Below, piece after piece: positions 10,036 to 22,409 of a DNA stretch of 64,000 bases. This stretch comes from Symsagittifera roscoffensis (Eukaryota; Xenacoelomorpha; Acoela; Convolutidae): NCBI RefSeq assembly GCF_963678635.1, contig NC_087062.1:94403845-94467844 (forward strand). Direction: 5' to 3'. Position 1 is the first letter of the stretch. Each line of letters starts with the position of its first letter. The notes under the pieces are model-generated. The model was not told the DNA's origin. It made no database searches and saw only the letters and a list, made by a program, of their open reading frames with translations. The translations under genes and the position numbers were made by a program.

Positions 10036-11125
10036 CCCGCACTGACAAAAATGATTTGGGATCGATTTGAATTGATTTTAAATCGATTTTAAATTGATTC
10101 AAATCGATTAACAATGTTCATTTTACCAACTTAAGTAGATTTTAAATCGATTTATATCGATATTTTTTTGAAAATTTTGAATCTATTTAAGTGTCTAAAA
10201 AATCGATTAAAATCGGTTTGGATGGATTTTCCGACTCACTTATCCAAAACTCAATTATATCCATCCGAATCTCACCTAAATCCATTTTAAATCGATCTTC
10301 CTAGAAAATTTTGGATCGTTTTTAGTGTCTTATTTCGATTTCCCTGAACTTTAGGACTCACTAAATCACTTTTTTTGCTAACAAGACAACAAAAAACATA
10401 CTCTTTAGAATAATTAATCGAAATATTTTCTAGAAAAAACACACGTGCCAGATGTTATAGAGTTCAATAAAATGATCCGCATAAATCAGTTTTTGAGCTC
10501 GAAAACATGCAAGGAAAATATAGAAAATCCTTGTAAATCAGATAACGAGCAAAATTCTATGGAAAAAAGAGTCAAAGAAAATAAGATTTTGATCTCAAAA
10601 AAATAAAATTAAATCGAAGAAAATCATGAATGAAAACCAGATTTTATGGAACGAATCAAAAAAAGGGTCAAAATAGATCAGTTTTTGAACTCAAAATTTG
10701 CTAGAAAATCATAGAATTTTATCCCTATTTTGTTCTTTTTATTTTGTCTTTTTTTGGTTTGAAGCTACAATACGCTATGGATGTACAATTCAAAATGATA
10801 GGCAACGAGCGAGTGCAATAAATACGAAACTAATAAAACTCGAAAAAAATCTAATTAAATCGAAATAAATCCGATTTAATCCCCTTTAAAATAAAAACAA
10901 AAAAAGACTGGAAAAAATGGAAGTAAATCATTTTATAATCAGTTTGGATCAGTCTTTTTAGCTGAGATTTAAAATAATTTTAAGTCAAATTTCAAATCGA
11001 CCCAAATCAACCTTTATCTTTTTAATTTAATCTGTTTACTGTTTTCATACTAAAATCGATCTAAATTTAATCAACGTACTTTTTTCTTACTAAAATCAAT
11101 CCTAAACCACTTTTGTCAGTGCGGG
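10036..11125. mobile_element. TA-flanked inverted-repeat DNA element (non-autonomous)
   Basis: The left end CCCGCACTGACAAAA (10036) and right end TTTTGTCAGTGCGGG (ending 11125) are inverted, with weaker inverted similarity further in. TA dinucleotides lie directly outside both ends (10034-10035 and 11126-11127), the target duplication of Tc1/mariner-like elements. The interior is full of AAATCGATTT-type palindromes and has no transposase ORF. A related relic lies near 44 kb. Confidence 0.65.
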
Positions 11126-11127
11126 TA

Positions 11128-13344
11128 CCGTCAAAATTAACATAGTAGAATTCAATTGATTTGAATTTCCATACAGTCAATAACACTTACTGTAATGAAG
11201 GAAAAAATTTAATTTTGGTAAAAATTGGCATAGAGTATTTTGGCATAGGGTGTATTGGAAAAGAAGTAAAACGTCTTGCTGCCACGACAACGTACCCATA
11301 TCATAAAAGCAATCAAAGTTTGCATGCTAAAAAAAGTTTTTCTTTGTAAAAAAAAATTGGGCTTCAATTAAGCCGCAACTTCTTCGCCAAACCCCCTCAT
11401 TTAACATAAGCTCGTGAAATCTGTTTTTAACTCAAAGAAAAGTTTCATAAAGTTTTCGAGAAATCTGATCCGCACCAAGCTGAACAAATTTAATTGAATT
11501 TAACTATGCAATTTTAGCAGTGCAATTGAATAAACTTGTTTCAAAATTACACTTGTTGTTTTTTCGTGGTTTGAATCCACTGAATTGCCTCATCTGGTGG
11601 CGCCTTGGGAACCCACTGAAAAATGCGGAATCCAAACGCAAGGTGCAGAACTCTCCTCGCTTAAACAAATGAAACTTTATTGCCTATTTTTTGCATTTCT
11701 TTCGATCTTATCTGCGATTGATTTTCAATTACTGTTCGGTTGATGAGTTACAAGACTGCTGGAAAATTAAATACTGTAACCCTCCCCCAAAGTATTTGGT
11801 ATGGCATTACCTTACATACTTTTAACCCCCTAAGGAGTTAAAGCGCCTGCATTTTTGGTAAATCATGTTTTTCAGGGAGTTGAAAAGTGATTTTTTCTAC
11901 CACTCTTAGAAATTGGGAGTAATGAAATTTCGTTTTTTTGCCTAATTTCCAAGTACAAATTTTGCCGTGTTATTTTGGGTATTCTTTCCTATTCCTGTTT
12001 GGGTTAAATTGAAGGCCTTTGTTTTTGCAAGTTTTGTTTGGTTGCTATATAACTGTACACTATGTTTTTCTTATTGATTGAGCTTTTGAACAAAACTGAA
12101 CATTTTTGGTTGCTTTATTTCCCAATTTCATTTTTTGGCCCAAACGCAGTCGTATTTCATTTATCTGTAAGTATGTAAAACTTATTGTCAAATTCACTAA
12201 TGCCAATTTTATTTGTTACAACTGTTTTGAAGTTATGTTCTCTGGATTTTATCCCATTATTCATAGATCAAGCAACTGCAGTGCATGTGAGTACTTCCTT
12301 ATAAATTTTGTTGAGGTACTTTTGTAACTCCTTCAGCTGATTGTTTAGTAGGTTTTGAACAAAAAAAGGTTCAGTTAACGTAAACAAAACAATTTTTAAA
12401 CAACTGTTGTTTTTCCAAAAAAAAGTTTCTTTTTGTCAAAAATGTTTTTTAATTGTCAGTTTTCAAATTTAGTATGAAAAGTGGTTTTAATGGTAAAATA
12501 ATATCCCTTAATTTTTCAAATTTTTTTTTAAAATGATTGCAAAAGCTAACTTATCCGCTGCAACTGTGCTGTAAAATTTGAATTTCAGTCCCATAAACTC
12601 CTGTCTGATTTCGCTAGCAAATTCATCTTTGAAATTTTTCGTTACGTGTTTGTTTTCGGTGTTGTAGAGGGTATGTGTGTGCGGAAGATTTCAAAAGTCA
12701 AAAACTGTTTCCCAGGCCGGCATGTTTTGCAACATCATTGTATAATTGCATACTGCGAATTTTATACAAGGTTTAATCAGTGTCAGAATGAAATAAAGAA
12801 CACTGGAAGTTTTCTTCATAATATTCTAAGGGGAATGAAACATGTAAACTTTAGCCAAATCAAAGATGGCTGCCCCCACAACTGCTGGATTATTCCACTT
12901 AATGTTGACTTGTTTTCAGGTAACAGACACCTTCTCGGTATGAATTTCTACGCTGCCAGATCACTTTTTTTGCAGCTAAATTCTGCATTCTTTTGCGGTC
13001 CGAAAAAATCTCAATAGTAATCGATTTCTTTTAGATTCACCCTGTTTTCCGAAAGCACTATTAACGATTTTCTTAAAACTGCTGGTTAATTTTTAAAATT
13101 AGCTGTTTTTAGCAGCTCGATGTTCAACGGTACAAATGGGGCAAAATTTTTTCCTACCGATACCATGGCACTCAATTAACTTTATCAACTATCATGTCCG
13201 ATTTGATCTACAGTTGAAGGGTGATGTAATGCACTGCATAGTTTTTTCGGTAAGAAAATTTAAATAAGCTTCGGCGTAGTGCTCAGATTATCAGAAAAAT
13301 TTATTTTTTTTCACATATCTATTTGAGCACCACTGAGCCACACT
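11128..13344. other. No gene recognised
   Basis: T-rich on the + strand with only chance-length ORFs, the longest at 12646-13017 from a GTG. I see no domain, splice-supported exon or repeat boundary. Confidence 0.4.
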
Positions 13345-14500
13345 TTTGACACTACTCAATTGGTTGGGGCTATTTGGTAGTCCCATTGGGCATCTATTTG
13401 TGGAGATGATCGGGGTAGGTCATGTCGACGTCCCATTTGAATCCAATGCCAGAATGCGCGCTCGTGTTCATAATCTTCTACAGCGTATTGGTGTAATTGG
13501 ACTCGAATGCATCTGTGGTAGCGCAAACTTCTCCTTAATACCACCATAAAAATTGTTCGCGTCGGTCATAAACAGTAAGATGCTGCGCTGAGTCGAGTCA
13601 AAGTTTAGCACAATCTTGTTTTTGGCAGTTTCAAATTGTTTATCGAAAAAACTAGCGACACGCTCCTTATCAGATTTTCCGCCACATCCATTTGTCACCT
13701 GTTAGTGAACAGTTGCAGATCTGCCTTGTATATTCGAAAAAATGCATCCCTCGAAAGATTGCTTGCGGTAAAATATTGCGCGGAATCTAGTTTTTAAGTT
13801 TCAGAACCAACTCGTCTAAACATCTCAAACACGAATACCAGTATCAAAGTGTCAGTCCTTAAAGATAATTCACTGTACTCGGCATCCAAAACAAATAGAG
13901 AGTAATCATGCATTTTGATTTTTTTTCGTTCACACTTACAGCATTTTCTTCAAAAGTATTTGCCCACTTGTCCCAGGGTGGTAGACCATCTTCCACGTAC
14001 CTTGCATGACAGTCGGCATACGAGTAGGCGAAGGTCCCTTCTGGCCTATAAACGCTAGCATAGTGGTTGTCGAGGTAGTTGAACTTGTCCAAGGGCAGAA
14101 TCCGGGCCAGTTCATCTAGACAGCTGATCAAGAATTTGCAACTATCAACAAACCGGATATCCTCGTAGACATTATTTACATATCTCCACTTGTTAGTGAA
14201 AATTCTGATCCATACTTTTATTGTTAGGGAGCTGAATTTTTCATTGAGTAGAATTCCTGAAAATGTGCTTCTTGGGTTGCAATCCTGTAAGTTTTTGAAA
14301 ACATGTTGCAAGTAATAGTTTTGGAGGTTATGAGCAAAAACAGAGAAAACATTTATTGCACGCCCTAAATTTTTGCTTTCGGGGTGCTCCCAACAGAGGA
14401 AAGGGCATCGAAATTGTTATGATCGATTAAACTTGTTCAGTTCTCGCTGAATTTTTCCTCGCAATTCCAACATCGGTCCCTTACTTCAATATCGGCGATG
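13345..14500 (-). pseudogene. Relic of a protein-primed family B DNA polymerase (Polinton/Maverick type)
   Basis: Read on the - strand, successive pieces in shifting frames match the usual order of a protein-primed family B polymerase. First is a Cys/His metal-binding-like segment at about 14500-14390. Next is an exonuclease-II-like VFAHNLQNY at about 14342-14316; its usual Asp after Asn-Tyr is Tyr here. Then come 'RFVDSCKFL...SCLDELA' and 'FAYSYADCHARYVEDGLPP' within 13859-14311. Around 13800 a DTLILVFVFEMF-like piece is in another frame. At about 13560-13540 is DANNFYG, the polymerase motif A region. Finally there is a decayed stretch with in-frame stops down to about 13350. The palm catalytic motif C is absent, so the copy is truncated as well as frameshifted. 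These enzymes replicate Polintons and related viruses by protein priming. No capsid, integrase or protease partner was seen nearby. The copy is dead. Confidence 0.75.
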
Positions 14501-15289
14501 CCCCCCAAAAAACTCGAAAGTCTTGGCTATTTTTTATGAAAACCACATGGCAAAACTTCATCTATTTTTACAAACTCAGATACTTCGTCTGGACCCGGCG
14601 AAAGAAAAAAGAATGCGGGCTTTGGGTTTCCCTATTCAACTATTACAAAAACAAAAATTGATCGGCTTTCGTTTTTCAATAACCACAGTGCTCGAGCTGT
14701 CAGGGTTGTTTCACACCGTGTGTAAGTTCTCTAACAATGACTCCGAGTCAAGTTACGCTGCAAAAAGCTCTGGCTTTGTGCACTAAAACGCACTTATCAA
14801 AGATGAGTTTTTATTTTTCGAATTTCAAGTTGAGACGGTTGGTCATGTTTCAAAATCTGAAGAAGTAAATCATATCTTTCGCCCCCTTGGTGACCACCAA
14901 AAGTAAAGACGTAGAGCGCACTATGAAACAAGAATTCTCACAATAAAAAAACGCCAGATAATAAATCAGTTTTCAAATTACCAGCGTTACAAGCTCCTGG
15001 ATGATAAATTAAGAAAAAATCAATTACTGGAAAGTCTCCTTTCGAATTGCAATTTGGGAGGACACTCAATACTCAATGATTGCTGAAAACAAACAAAAAA
15101 AACTGAAGATAAAAATTTTTTTTACGAATACTTTGGAGAGGGAGATTTTCACAGCAGACGACCGAAGTGAAACAAGTCACAGCGAAACGAGAGTTAAAAT
15201 GGTTAAAAAAAATGTGACTGCTTCTATTTTTCACCGCGTAAATTCATTTCAAAACTCGACTGACCCGGATTCTAGAATCCTCGACCAAT
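14501..15289. other. No gene recognised
   Basis: Only short ORFs. It may contain more eroded polymerase-element sequence near 14.5 kb, but nothing I can support. Confidence 0.35.
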
Positions 15290-15695
15290 AGTTTGACCAT
15301 GTCTTTTGTGTTCCAGCGTAAAACGTCGATATTTTTAATTCACCCCGTGCAAAATTATAGATTTTTACTTAGTACTTCTGTGCACTCTGTGCTCTCGATC
15401 TAGAAAATTTGTTTCCTTCTGTTTGTTTTCTCATTACTTAACTGACATTACAAGGATCTAATAGTTGCAAAATAATTTTTTCGTCTGGTAAGGTCATCCA
15501 AAAATTTCATTATTTTTGCTTCTACTTTAACGAAAACTATAATAATTTTAAAATATCTGGATTTTTTAAAAAACAAATCTGAAGCAGGCAAAAAGTTGCA
15601 TGGTGTTGATGTTAGATACTTTTTCATTGCTGTTCTATGATTGAAGTTGATTTGTTTAAAACGATTATGCAGCAGTCGTTGTTCTGGTTGTTTTT

Positions 15696-16437
15696 GCTTC
15701 TGATTCTGATCGCAAGTGTAGTCGTCAACTCCTACTAGGTCACTGTTCGGCCGCTTTCTCGCCACACACTGTTCGTCCCTTTCGTCTTTCTTCTCTCCTG
15801 GCTGTGTCTGCCGAGGTCCTGCCTTCCTGAATATCTCTTGGATCCTCACTCCAGGACATTGCGAGTAGATGTCGTAGAACTCCTTGGCGTCTTTTCGGAT
15901 ACCTTTGTTTTCGTTACTCAAGACTCCACCAATGAGAGGAGCCGCTTTTCGTCGCCATCATCCCCAATACCCTGAAATGGTCTCTTTACCTTGACCATCG
16001 GGGAGGCCCAGCCACAATCCCAGAGCTTTGACTTGGGCATTGGAGTTTGGTCGTGCTATGAACGCGTTTTGGTGGAGACAGTACAAAAGACACTCTCCGA
16101 ACCAAACAGGCCCTTCTTCGATTGATTTGACCTTGTAGCAGTATCCTTCATTGGCGCCGACCACGCTGGTGAAATTATCTGGACAGAATGTGTCTTCTTC
16201 GGGGGGACAGCCTTGCTCGTCAACTCCTGAGTCTTGGCAATCAATCTCCCCGTCGCAAAAATTCGATTGGGGAAGGCAAGGGTTATCGGCTTCACTGGGA
16301 CAAGTCAGCAAGTTTTCTGCGCATACCGGCAGCGATATTGTATTACTTGCAGACATAAAAAAATAACCATAGTCTTCGACAATGACAAAAAAAGCGGAGA
16401 TGAGGCCCACCAGGGGAACAAGTGTGGAGATTTCCAT
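15696..16437 (-). pseudogene. LDLa + C-type-lectin-like gene, copy 1 (nonsense codon, 3' deletion)
   Basis: The ATG at 16435-16437 gives a signal peptide, a divergent linker, then a full six-Cys LDLa repeat (CDGEIDCQDSGVDE) and the start of the lectin-like domain (CPDNF...GYCYKV). A single in-frame TGA (15958-15960) replaces the Gly codon GGA of the intact copy after GYWG. The same frame then stays open. Homology ends at CDQNQK (about 15696). The usual HFCICEKC end, with three cysteines, is missing and downstream array sequence is joined instead. A fused open tail continues to a TAA at 15448. It is probably non-functional: the domain would lack its closing cysteines even if the TGA were read through. 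Its linker differs from the Ser-Pro type in copies 2 and 3. Confidence 0.75.
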
Positions 16438-17229
16438 TTTCAACTTATTGCTGAAATTCTGTCAACCGGCTCAGAATTTTTTGAATATAGAAATTATTTT
16501 TAGCTGCTGACAAAGCTCACTCCAATAACTACCAGTCTTTATCTGTTCAGAGTAACAGTTGCATTTTTTTGTGCTCTGCAACCGATGTTCGAAATTTTTA
16601 AGCTTATTTGGGTTCCTGTTGATCTTCGAGAAACAATTGCTTTTGTAATCTGAAACATAGAAAAAATATGTTGGCGAAAAACAATAGATTAAAGAGAAAA
16701 GATCTTCTCTCTTTGTGAACCAGGGCTCCAGCATGAGAAAAATCAATTACTTTTCAGAGGGTTTGGAAAACGAATCTGATCGGTTTTAATGGAATCAACA
16801 AACTCCCGTTGTGAAAACAAATGGTTTATAGTAAAATCTCATGCAATCACTTATGATTCTTTTTGACTCCTAATTTAATGATTATAGACTGCCTTTTAAT
16901 TTGACCTCGACTTATAGTTTGACCGTTTTTTCTGTGTTCCAGCGTATAAAGTCGACGTTTTTAGTTCATTCCGTGCAAAATTATTAAATTCTTTTTTCTA
17001 AGTACCTAAATGACATTAGGTGGGTCTAATAGTTGCAAATATTTTTCATCTTTTAGATCACCAAAAAATTTCATTTATTTTCTTCTATTTTACAAAAATA
17101 ACAATAATCTACAAATATCTGAAAATTTTTGCTTTTTGTTATTTTACTTTTTTTGTACAGTAGCTAGTTACTTTTTTAGAAATCTCGTTTTACACCAAGT
17201 TTGAAAAGTGAAAAAACATTGCAAAGTGT

Positions 17230-17944
17230 TTGAGCAAAAAAAATCTGACTGGTTGAAATCTAACAAATTTTGTTCGACTGCGTGAATGCTACCATGCTTT
17301 TCAGGCAAAGTTTTTCAGTGATTTTTGTTTGGAATACTACAAGTAATTATGTATCATTATATTATAAAAAAAAGAGTATTGGGTTTATTTTGAAGCTATG
17401 GCGATCTTTTTCTGATGCTGTATTGTGAAACTCCAAGAAAAATTCTTCGACTGATACATTAAATTTTTTATAAAATATCTCTTATCAAACTTTCATCCCA
17501 CTCCCTGCCAATTTTTTTTTGTTTTTCAGGAATAAGCACACCGCTAAATTATGTCACAGTTCTGTTTCTTTTACTGTTAATAGCCGCCTTGCTTTTTGGT
17601 TGCATCGTATAACACAGCGTGACACATTTCTATCCCCCTAAAAACTGACAAAAATCAGACGGGTTGAGTATTATCTGCAATCGACTTGATGTACCATCTT
17701 CTAGAAGCAAGAAAAAAATGGAAGACCCAATTTTTCAAATGCAAAAAATTGACCTATTTTAAAACAATTTTGCAGCATTCGGTTTTTGTATCAAGATTGA
17801 GCCAATGGCTAAAATAATAGTCATTTTGCTCGTCTAAATGAACGTATTTTTTGGGTAACGTGGCTCTGAATAGAACTGGGTTAGAATACCATGTGTGTTT
17901 ACTACTGCGGGTATCATTAAGTTTATTATGGTTGCGCCTCTGAT
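17230..17944. repeat. Spacer segment, first tandem copy in unit 2
   Basis: It starts TTGAGCAAAAAAAATCTGACTGG and ends at GCGCCTCTGATT. It is nearly identical to the following segment but lacks about 27 bp (ACCTGCAAGGCACTGTG region) present there and in units 3 and 4. Confidence 0.8.
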
Positions 17945-18690
17945 TTGAGCAAAAAAAATCTGACTGGTTGAAATCTAACAAATTTTGTTCGACTGCGTGA
18001 ATGCTACCATGCTTTTCAGGCAAAGTTTTTCAGTGATTTTTGTTTGGAATACTACAAGTAATTATGTATCATTATATTATAAAAAAAAGAGTATTGGGTT
18101 TATTTTGAAGCTATGGCGATCTTTTTCTGATGCTCTATTGTGAAACTCCAAGAAAAATTCTTCGACTGATACCTTAAATTTTTTATAAAATATCTCTTAT
18201 CAAACTTTCATCCCACTCCCTGCCAATTTTTTTTTGTTTTTCAGGAATAAGCACACCGCTAAATTTACCTGCAAGGCACTGTGTTTTTTCATTATGTCAC
18301 AGTTCTGTTTCTTTTACTGTTAATAGCCGCCTTGCTTTCTGGTTGCATCGTATAACACAACGTGACACATTTCTATCCCCCTAAAAACTGACAAAAATCA
18401 GACGGGTTGAGTATTATCTGCAATCGACTTGATGTACCATCTTCTAGAAGCAAGAAAAAAATGGAAGACCCAATTTTTCAAATGCAAAAAATTGACCTAT
18501 TTTAAAACAATTTTGCAGCATTCGGTTTTTGTATCAAGATTGAGCCAATGGCTAAAATAATAGTCATTTTGCTCGTCTAAATGAACGTATTTTTTGGGTA
18601 ACGTGGCTCTGAATAGAACTGGGTTAGAATACCATGTGTGTTTACTACTGCGGGTATCATTAAGTTTATTATGGTTGCGCCTCTGATTTT
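17945..18690. repeat. Spacer segment, second tandem copy in unit 2
   Basis: Direct tandem repeat of the preceding ~715 bp, joined at the TGATT/TTGAGC boundary. It retains the 27 bp missing from the first copy, so it is closer to the ancestral spacer found once in units 3 and 4. Confidence 0.8.
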
Positions 18691-18883
18691 TTTTCACAGT
18701 GAAGCTCACTCAAAAAATTTTCGACGGAAACTTGATTTTTTTTAAAACAAAACATCACCTGAAGTTGTCACCTCAATTTTCACCAAATTGTTTTTTTTTG
18801 TTTTGGTTTTGGGATTCTCAGCCTGTTTTAGTTGCGTTGAGCTGTCATGAGTCATTCCGTTGTCGTCGTAGTTTCCTGTTTGC

Positions 18884-19697
18884 TTATGTGCCGGACTGAG
18901 TTTCTTCAACTTCGAGACACTTCTCGCAGACGCAGAAGTGCTTCTGATTCTGATCGCATGTGTAGTCGTCAACTCCTACTAGGTTACTGTTCGGCCGCTT
19001 TCTCGCCACAGACTGTTCGTCCCTTTCGTCTTTCTTCTCTCCTGGCTGTGTTTGCCGAGGTCATGCCTTCCTGAATATCTCTTGGATCCTCACTCGAGGA
19101 GATTGCGAGTAGATGTCGTAGAACTCCTTGGCGTCTTTTCGGATAACTTTGTTCTCGTTAGTCAAGACTCCACCAATGAGAGGTGCCGCTTTTCGTCGCC
19201 ATCCTCCCCAATACCCTGAAATGAGCTCTTTACCGGGACCATCGGGGAGGCCCAGCCACAATCCCAGAGCTTTGACTTGGGCATTGTAGTTTGGTCGTGC
19301 TATGAAAGCGTTTTGGTCGAGACAGTACAGAAGACACTCTCCGAACCAAACAGGCCCTTATTTGGTTGGTTTCACTTTGTAGCGGTATCCTTCAATGGCG
19401 CCGACCACGCTGGTGAAATTATCTGGACAGAATGTGTCCTCTTCGGGGGACAGTTTGCCTCGTCAATGCCTGAGTCTTGGCAATCAATCACCCCGTCACA
19501 CAAAATCAATTTGGGAAGAAAAGGGTTATCGGCTTCACCGGGACAAGCCAGAAAATTATCTGCGCACAGAGTGACTGTTATTGTTGACGAAGATGGAGAT
19601 GGAGATGGAGACGGAGACGACCAGCCTCCACTTACAATTTTTCCAATGAGGCGAAGAGAATGAGAGCCACCAGGGGAACTAATTTGAAGTTTTTCAT
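18884..19697 (-). pseudogene. LDLa + C-type-lectin-like gene, copy 2 (two stops, one frameshift)
   Basis: The ATG at 19695-19697 leads into a signal peptide and a Ser-Pro linker encoded by GGAGAT-type hexamers on the + strand. Compared with copy 4 there is a 1-nt deletion near 19445, between the LDLa repeat and the lectin-like domain. There is also a TAA at 19358-19360, a Cys-to-Arg change in GYCYKV, and a TGA at 19061-19063 (Gly codon GGA to TGA). The final TAA is at 18884-18886 as in the intact copy. This is the most damaged copy and is a clear pseudogene. Confidence 0.85.
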
Positions 19698-21589
19698 TTT
19701 CAATTGATTGTTGGAAATCTACAACCGGCTCAGAATTTTTTGATTCTAGAAATGATTTTTAGCTGCTGACAATGCTTACTGCAATAACTACTAGTCTTCA
19801 TCTGTTCATGGTAACAGTTGCATTTATTGTGTGCTCTGCAACCGATGTTCGACATTTCTAAACTCATTCGGGTTCCTATTGATCTTCGAGAAACAATTGC
19901 TTTTGTTATCTGAAATCCAGAAAAAATATGTTGGCGAAAAACAATAGAAAAAAGCGAAAAGATCTTCTCTCGTTGTGAACCAGGGGTGCAGCATTAAAAA
20001 CATCAAAACTTTTTGAGAGCGTTTGGAAAACCAATATAATCGGCGATAATTGAACGAACAACTTCCCGTTGTGAAAACAATCTTTTTATAGTGAACTCTT
20101 ATGCAATCACTTTTTTACTCCTATTTTAATGTTATAGTTTGACTTTTAACTTGACCTTTACGTATAGTTTGAAAATTTCTTTTTGTGTTCCAGCGTATAA
20201 CGCCGACATTTTTAGTTCAACCCGTGCAAAATTATAGATTTTTACTGAGTACTTCTGTGCACTCTGTGCTCTCAATCAAGACATGCTTTTTTACTTAGAT
20301 TTATTTTCTCAAAACCTAACTGATTTTATGTGGATCTAACAGTTGCAGATTAATTTTACATCTTGTAAGGTCACCAACAATTTCAATTTTTTTGCTTCTA
20401 CTTTACAAAAATTACAATAATCTACAAAAAACTGAAAATATTTAGGAATAAATCTGAAACAGCCGGAAATTACAATTTTGACGTTGAAGTTTGCTACTTT
20501 TGCGTTGCTGTTCCGTAATTGCAATATATTTGTTTCATAACGATTATGCAGCAGTTGTTTTTTTGTTTTTTTTTATACAGTAGCTAGTTAATTTTTCAGC
20601 AAGCTCGTTTTCCACCAAGTTTGCATAGTGACAAAAAATTGCAAAGTGTATTAGCAAAAAAAGTCTGACTGGTTAAAATTTTATAAATTTTCTTCGACTG
20701 CGTGAATGCTACCATGCTTTTTCAGGCAAAGTTTTTCAGTAATTTTTGTTTAAAATTCCACAAGTAATTATCTATCAGAATATTATAAGAAAAAGTGAGT
20801 ATTGAGTTGATTTTGAAGCTATCGCGATCTTTTTTTGAAGCCCTTTATTGAAAATCTATGAAAAATTTTTTGACTGTTTCTTAAAATTTTAGACAATTAC
20901 TCTTAACAAATTTTCATCCCATTCATAGCCAATTGTTTTGTTATTCAGGATTAAGCCCACCCTTAAATTCACCTGCGCAAGGCATTGTATACTTTCATTA
21001 TGTCGCAGTTCTGTTTTTTTACTGGTAAGAGCCGCCTTGCTTTTTGGTTGCATCGTATAACACAGCGTGACACATTTCTATCCCCCTAAAAACTGACAAA
21101 AATCAGACGGGTTGAGTATTATCTGCAATCGACTTGATGTACCGTCTTCTAGAAGCAAGTAAAAAATGGAAGACCCAATTTTTCAAAGGCAAAAAAATGA
21201 ACTAATTCAAAACAATTTTGCAGCATTCGGTTTTTGTATCAAGATTGAGTCAATGGCTAAAATAATAGTCATTTTGCTCGTCTAAATGAACGTATTTTTC
21301 GGTTAAAGTGGCTCTGAATAAAATTGGGTTAAAATACCATGTGTGTTTACTTCTGCGGGTATCATTAAGTTTATTATGGTTGCGCCTTTGACGTTTTTTT
21401 ACAGTGAAGCTCAATCAAAAAATTTTCGACGGAAACTTGATTTTTTTTTAAAACAAAAAACCACCTAAACTTGTCACCTCAACTTTCACCAAATTGTTTT
21501 TTTTTGTTTTGGTTCTGGGATTCTCAGCCTGTTCTAGTTGCGTTGAGCTGTCATGAGTCATTCCGTTGTCGCCGTAGTTTCTTGTTTGC

Positions 21590-22409
21590 TTATCTTCCGG
21601 ACTGAGTTTCTTCAACTTCGAGACACTTTTCACAGATGCAGAAATGCTTCTGATTCTGATCGCATGTGTAGTCGTCAACTCCTACTAGGTTACTGTTCGG
21701 CCGCTTTCTCGCCACACACTGTTCGTCCCTTTCGTATTTCTTCTCTCCTGGCTGTGTCTGCCGAGGTCCTGCCTTCCTGAATATCTTTTGGATCCTCACT
21801 CGAGGACATTGCGAGTAGATGTCGTAGAACTCCTTGGAGTCTTTTCGGATAGCTTTGTTCTCGTTAGTCAAGACTCCACCAATGAGAGGTGCCGCTTTTC
21901 GTCGCCATCCTCCCCAATACCCTGCAATGGGCTCTTTACCCGGACCATCGGGGAGGCCCAGCCACAATCCCAGAGTTTTGACTTGGGCATTGGAGTTTGG
22001 TCGTGCTATGAAAGCGTTTTGGTCGAGACAGTACAAAAGACACTCTCCGAACCAAACAGGCCCTTCTTCGATTGGTTTGACTTTGTAGCAGTATCCTTCA
22101 TTGGCGCCGACCACGCTGGTGAAATTATCTGGACAGAATGTGTCCTCTTCGGGGGGACAGTTTCCTCGTCAACGCCTGAGTCTTGGCAATCAATCTCCCC
22201 GTCACACAAAATCGATTTGGGAAGAAAAGGGTTATCGGCTTTACCGGGACAAGCCAGCAAATTATCTGCGCACAGCGTGACTGTTATTGTTGACGAAGAT
22301 GGAGATGGAGATGGAGATGGAGACGGAGACGACCAGCCTCCACTTACAATTTTTCCAATGAGGCGAAGAGGATGAGAGCCACCAGGGGAACTAATTTGAA
22401 GTTTTTCAT
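21590..22409 (-). pseudogene. LDLa + C-type-lectin-like gene, copy 3 (single frameshift)
   Basis: The ATG at 22407-22409 gives a signal peptide, a Ser-Pro linker one hexamer longer than copy 2, and an LDLa repeat. One LDLa cysteine (NPCLP in copy 4) is Phe here. A 1-nt deletion near 22163 (CAGTTTCCTCGTC where copy 4 has CAGTTTGCCTCGTC) puts the lectin-like domain into another frame. That domain is then open and complete through HFCICEKC to a TAA at 21590. Only this one indel separates it from an open gene, so a sequencing or assembly error should be excluded. The lost LDLa cysteine independently argues for relaxed constraint. Confidence 0.75.

Noticed and set aside
12646-13017. 123-codon + strand ORF
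   Set aside because: GTG start, no domain, composition like the flanks; treated as chance.
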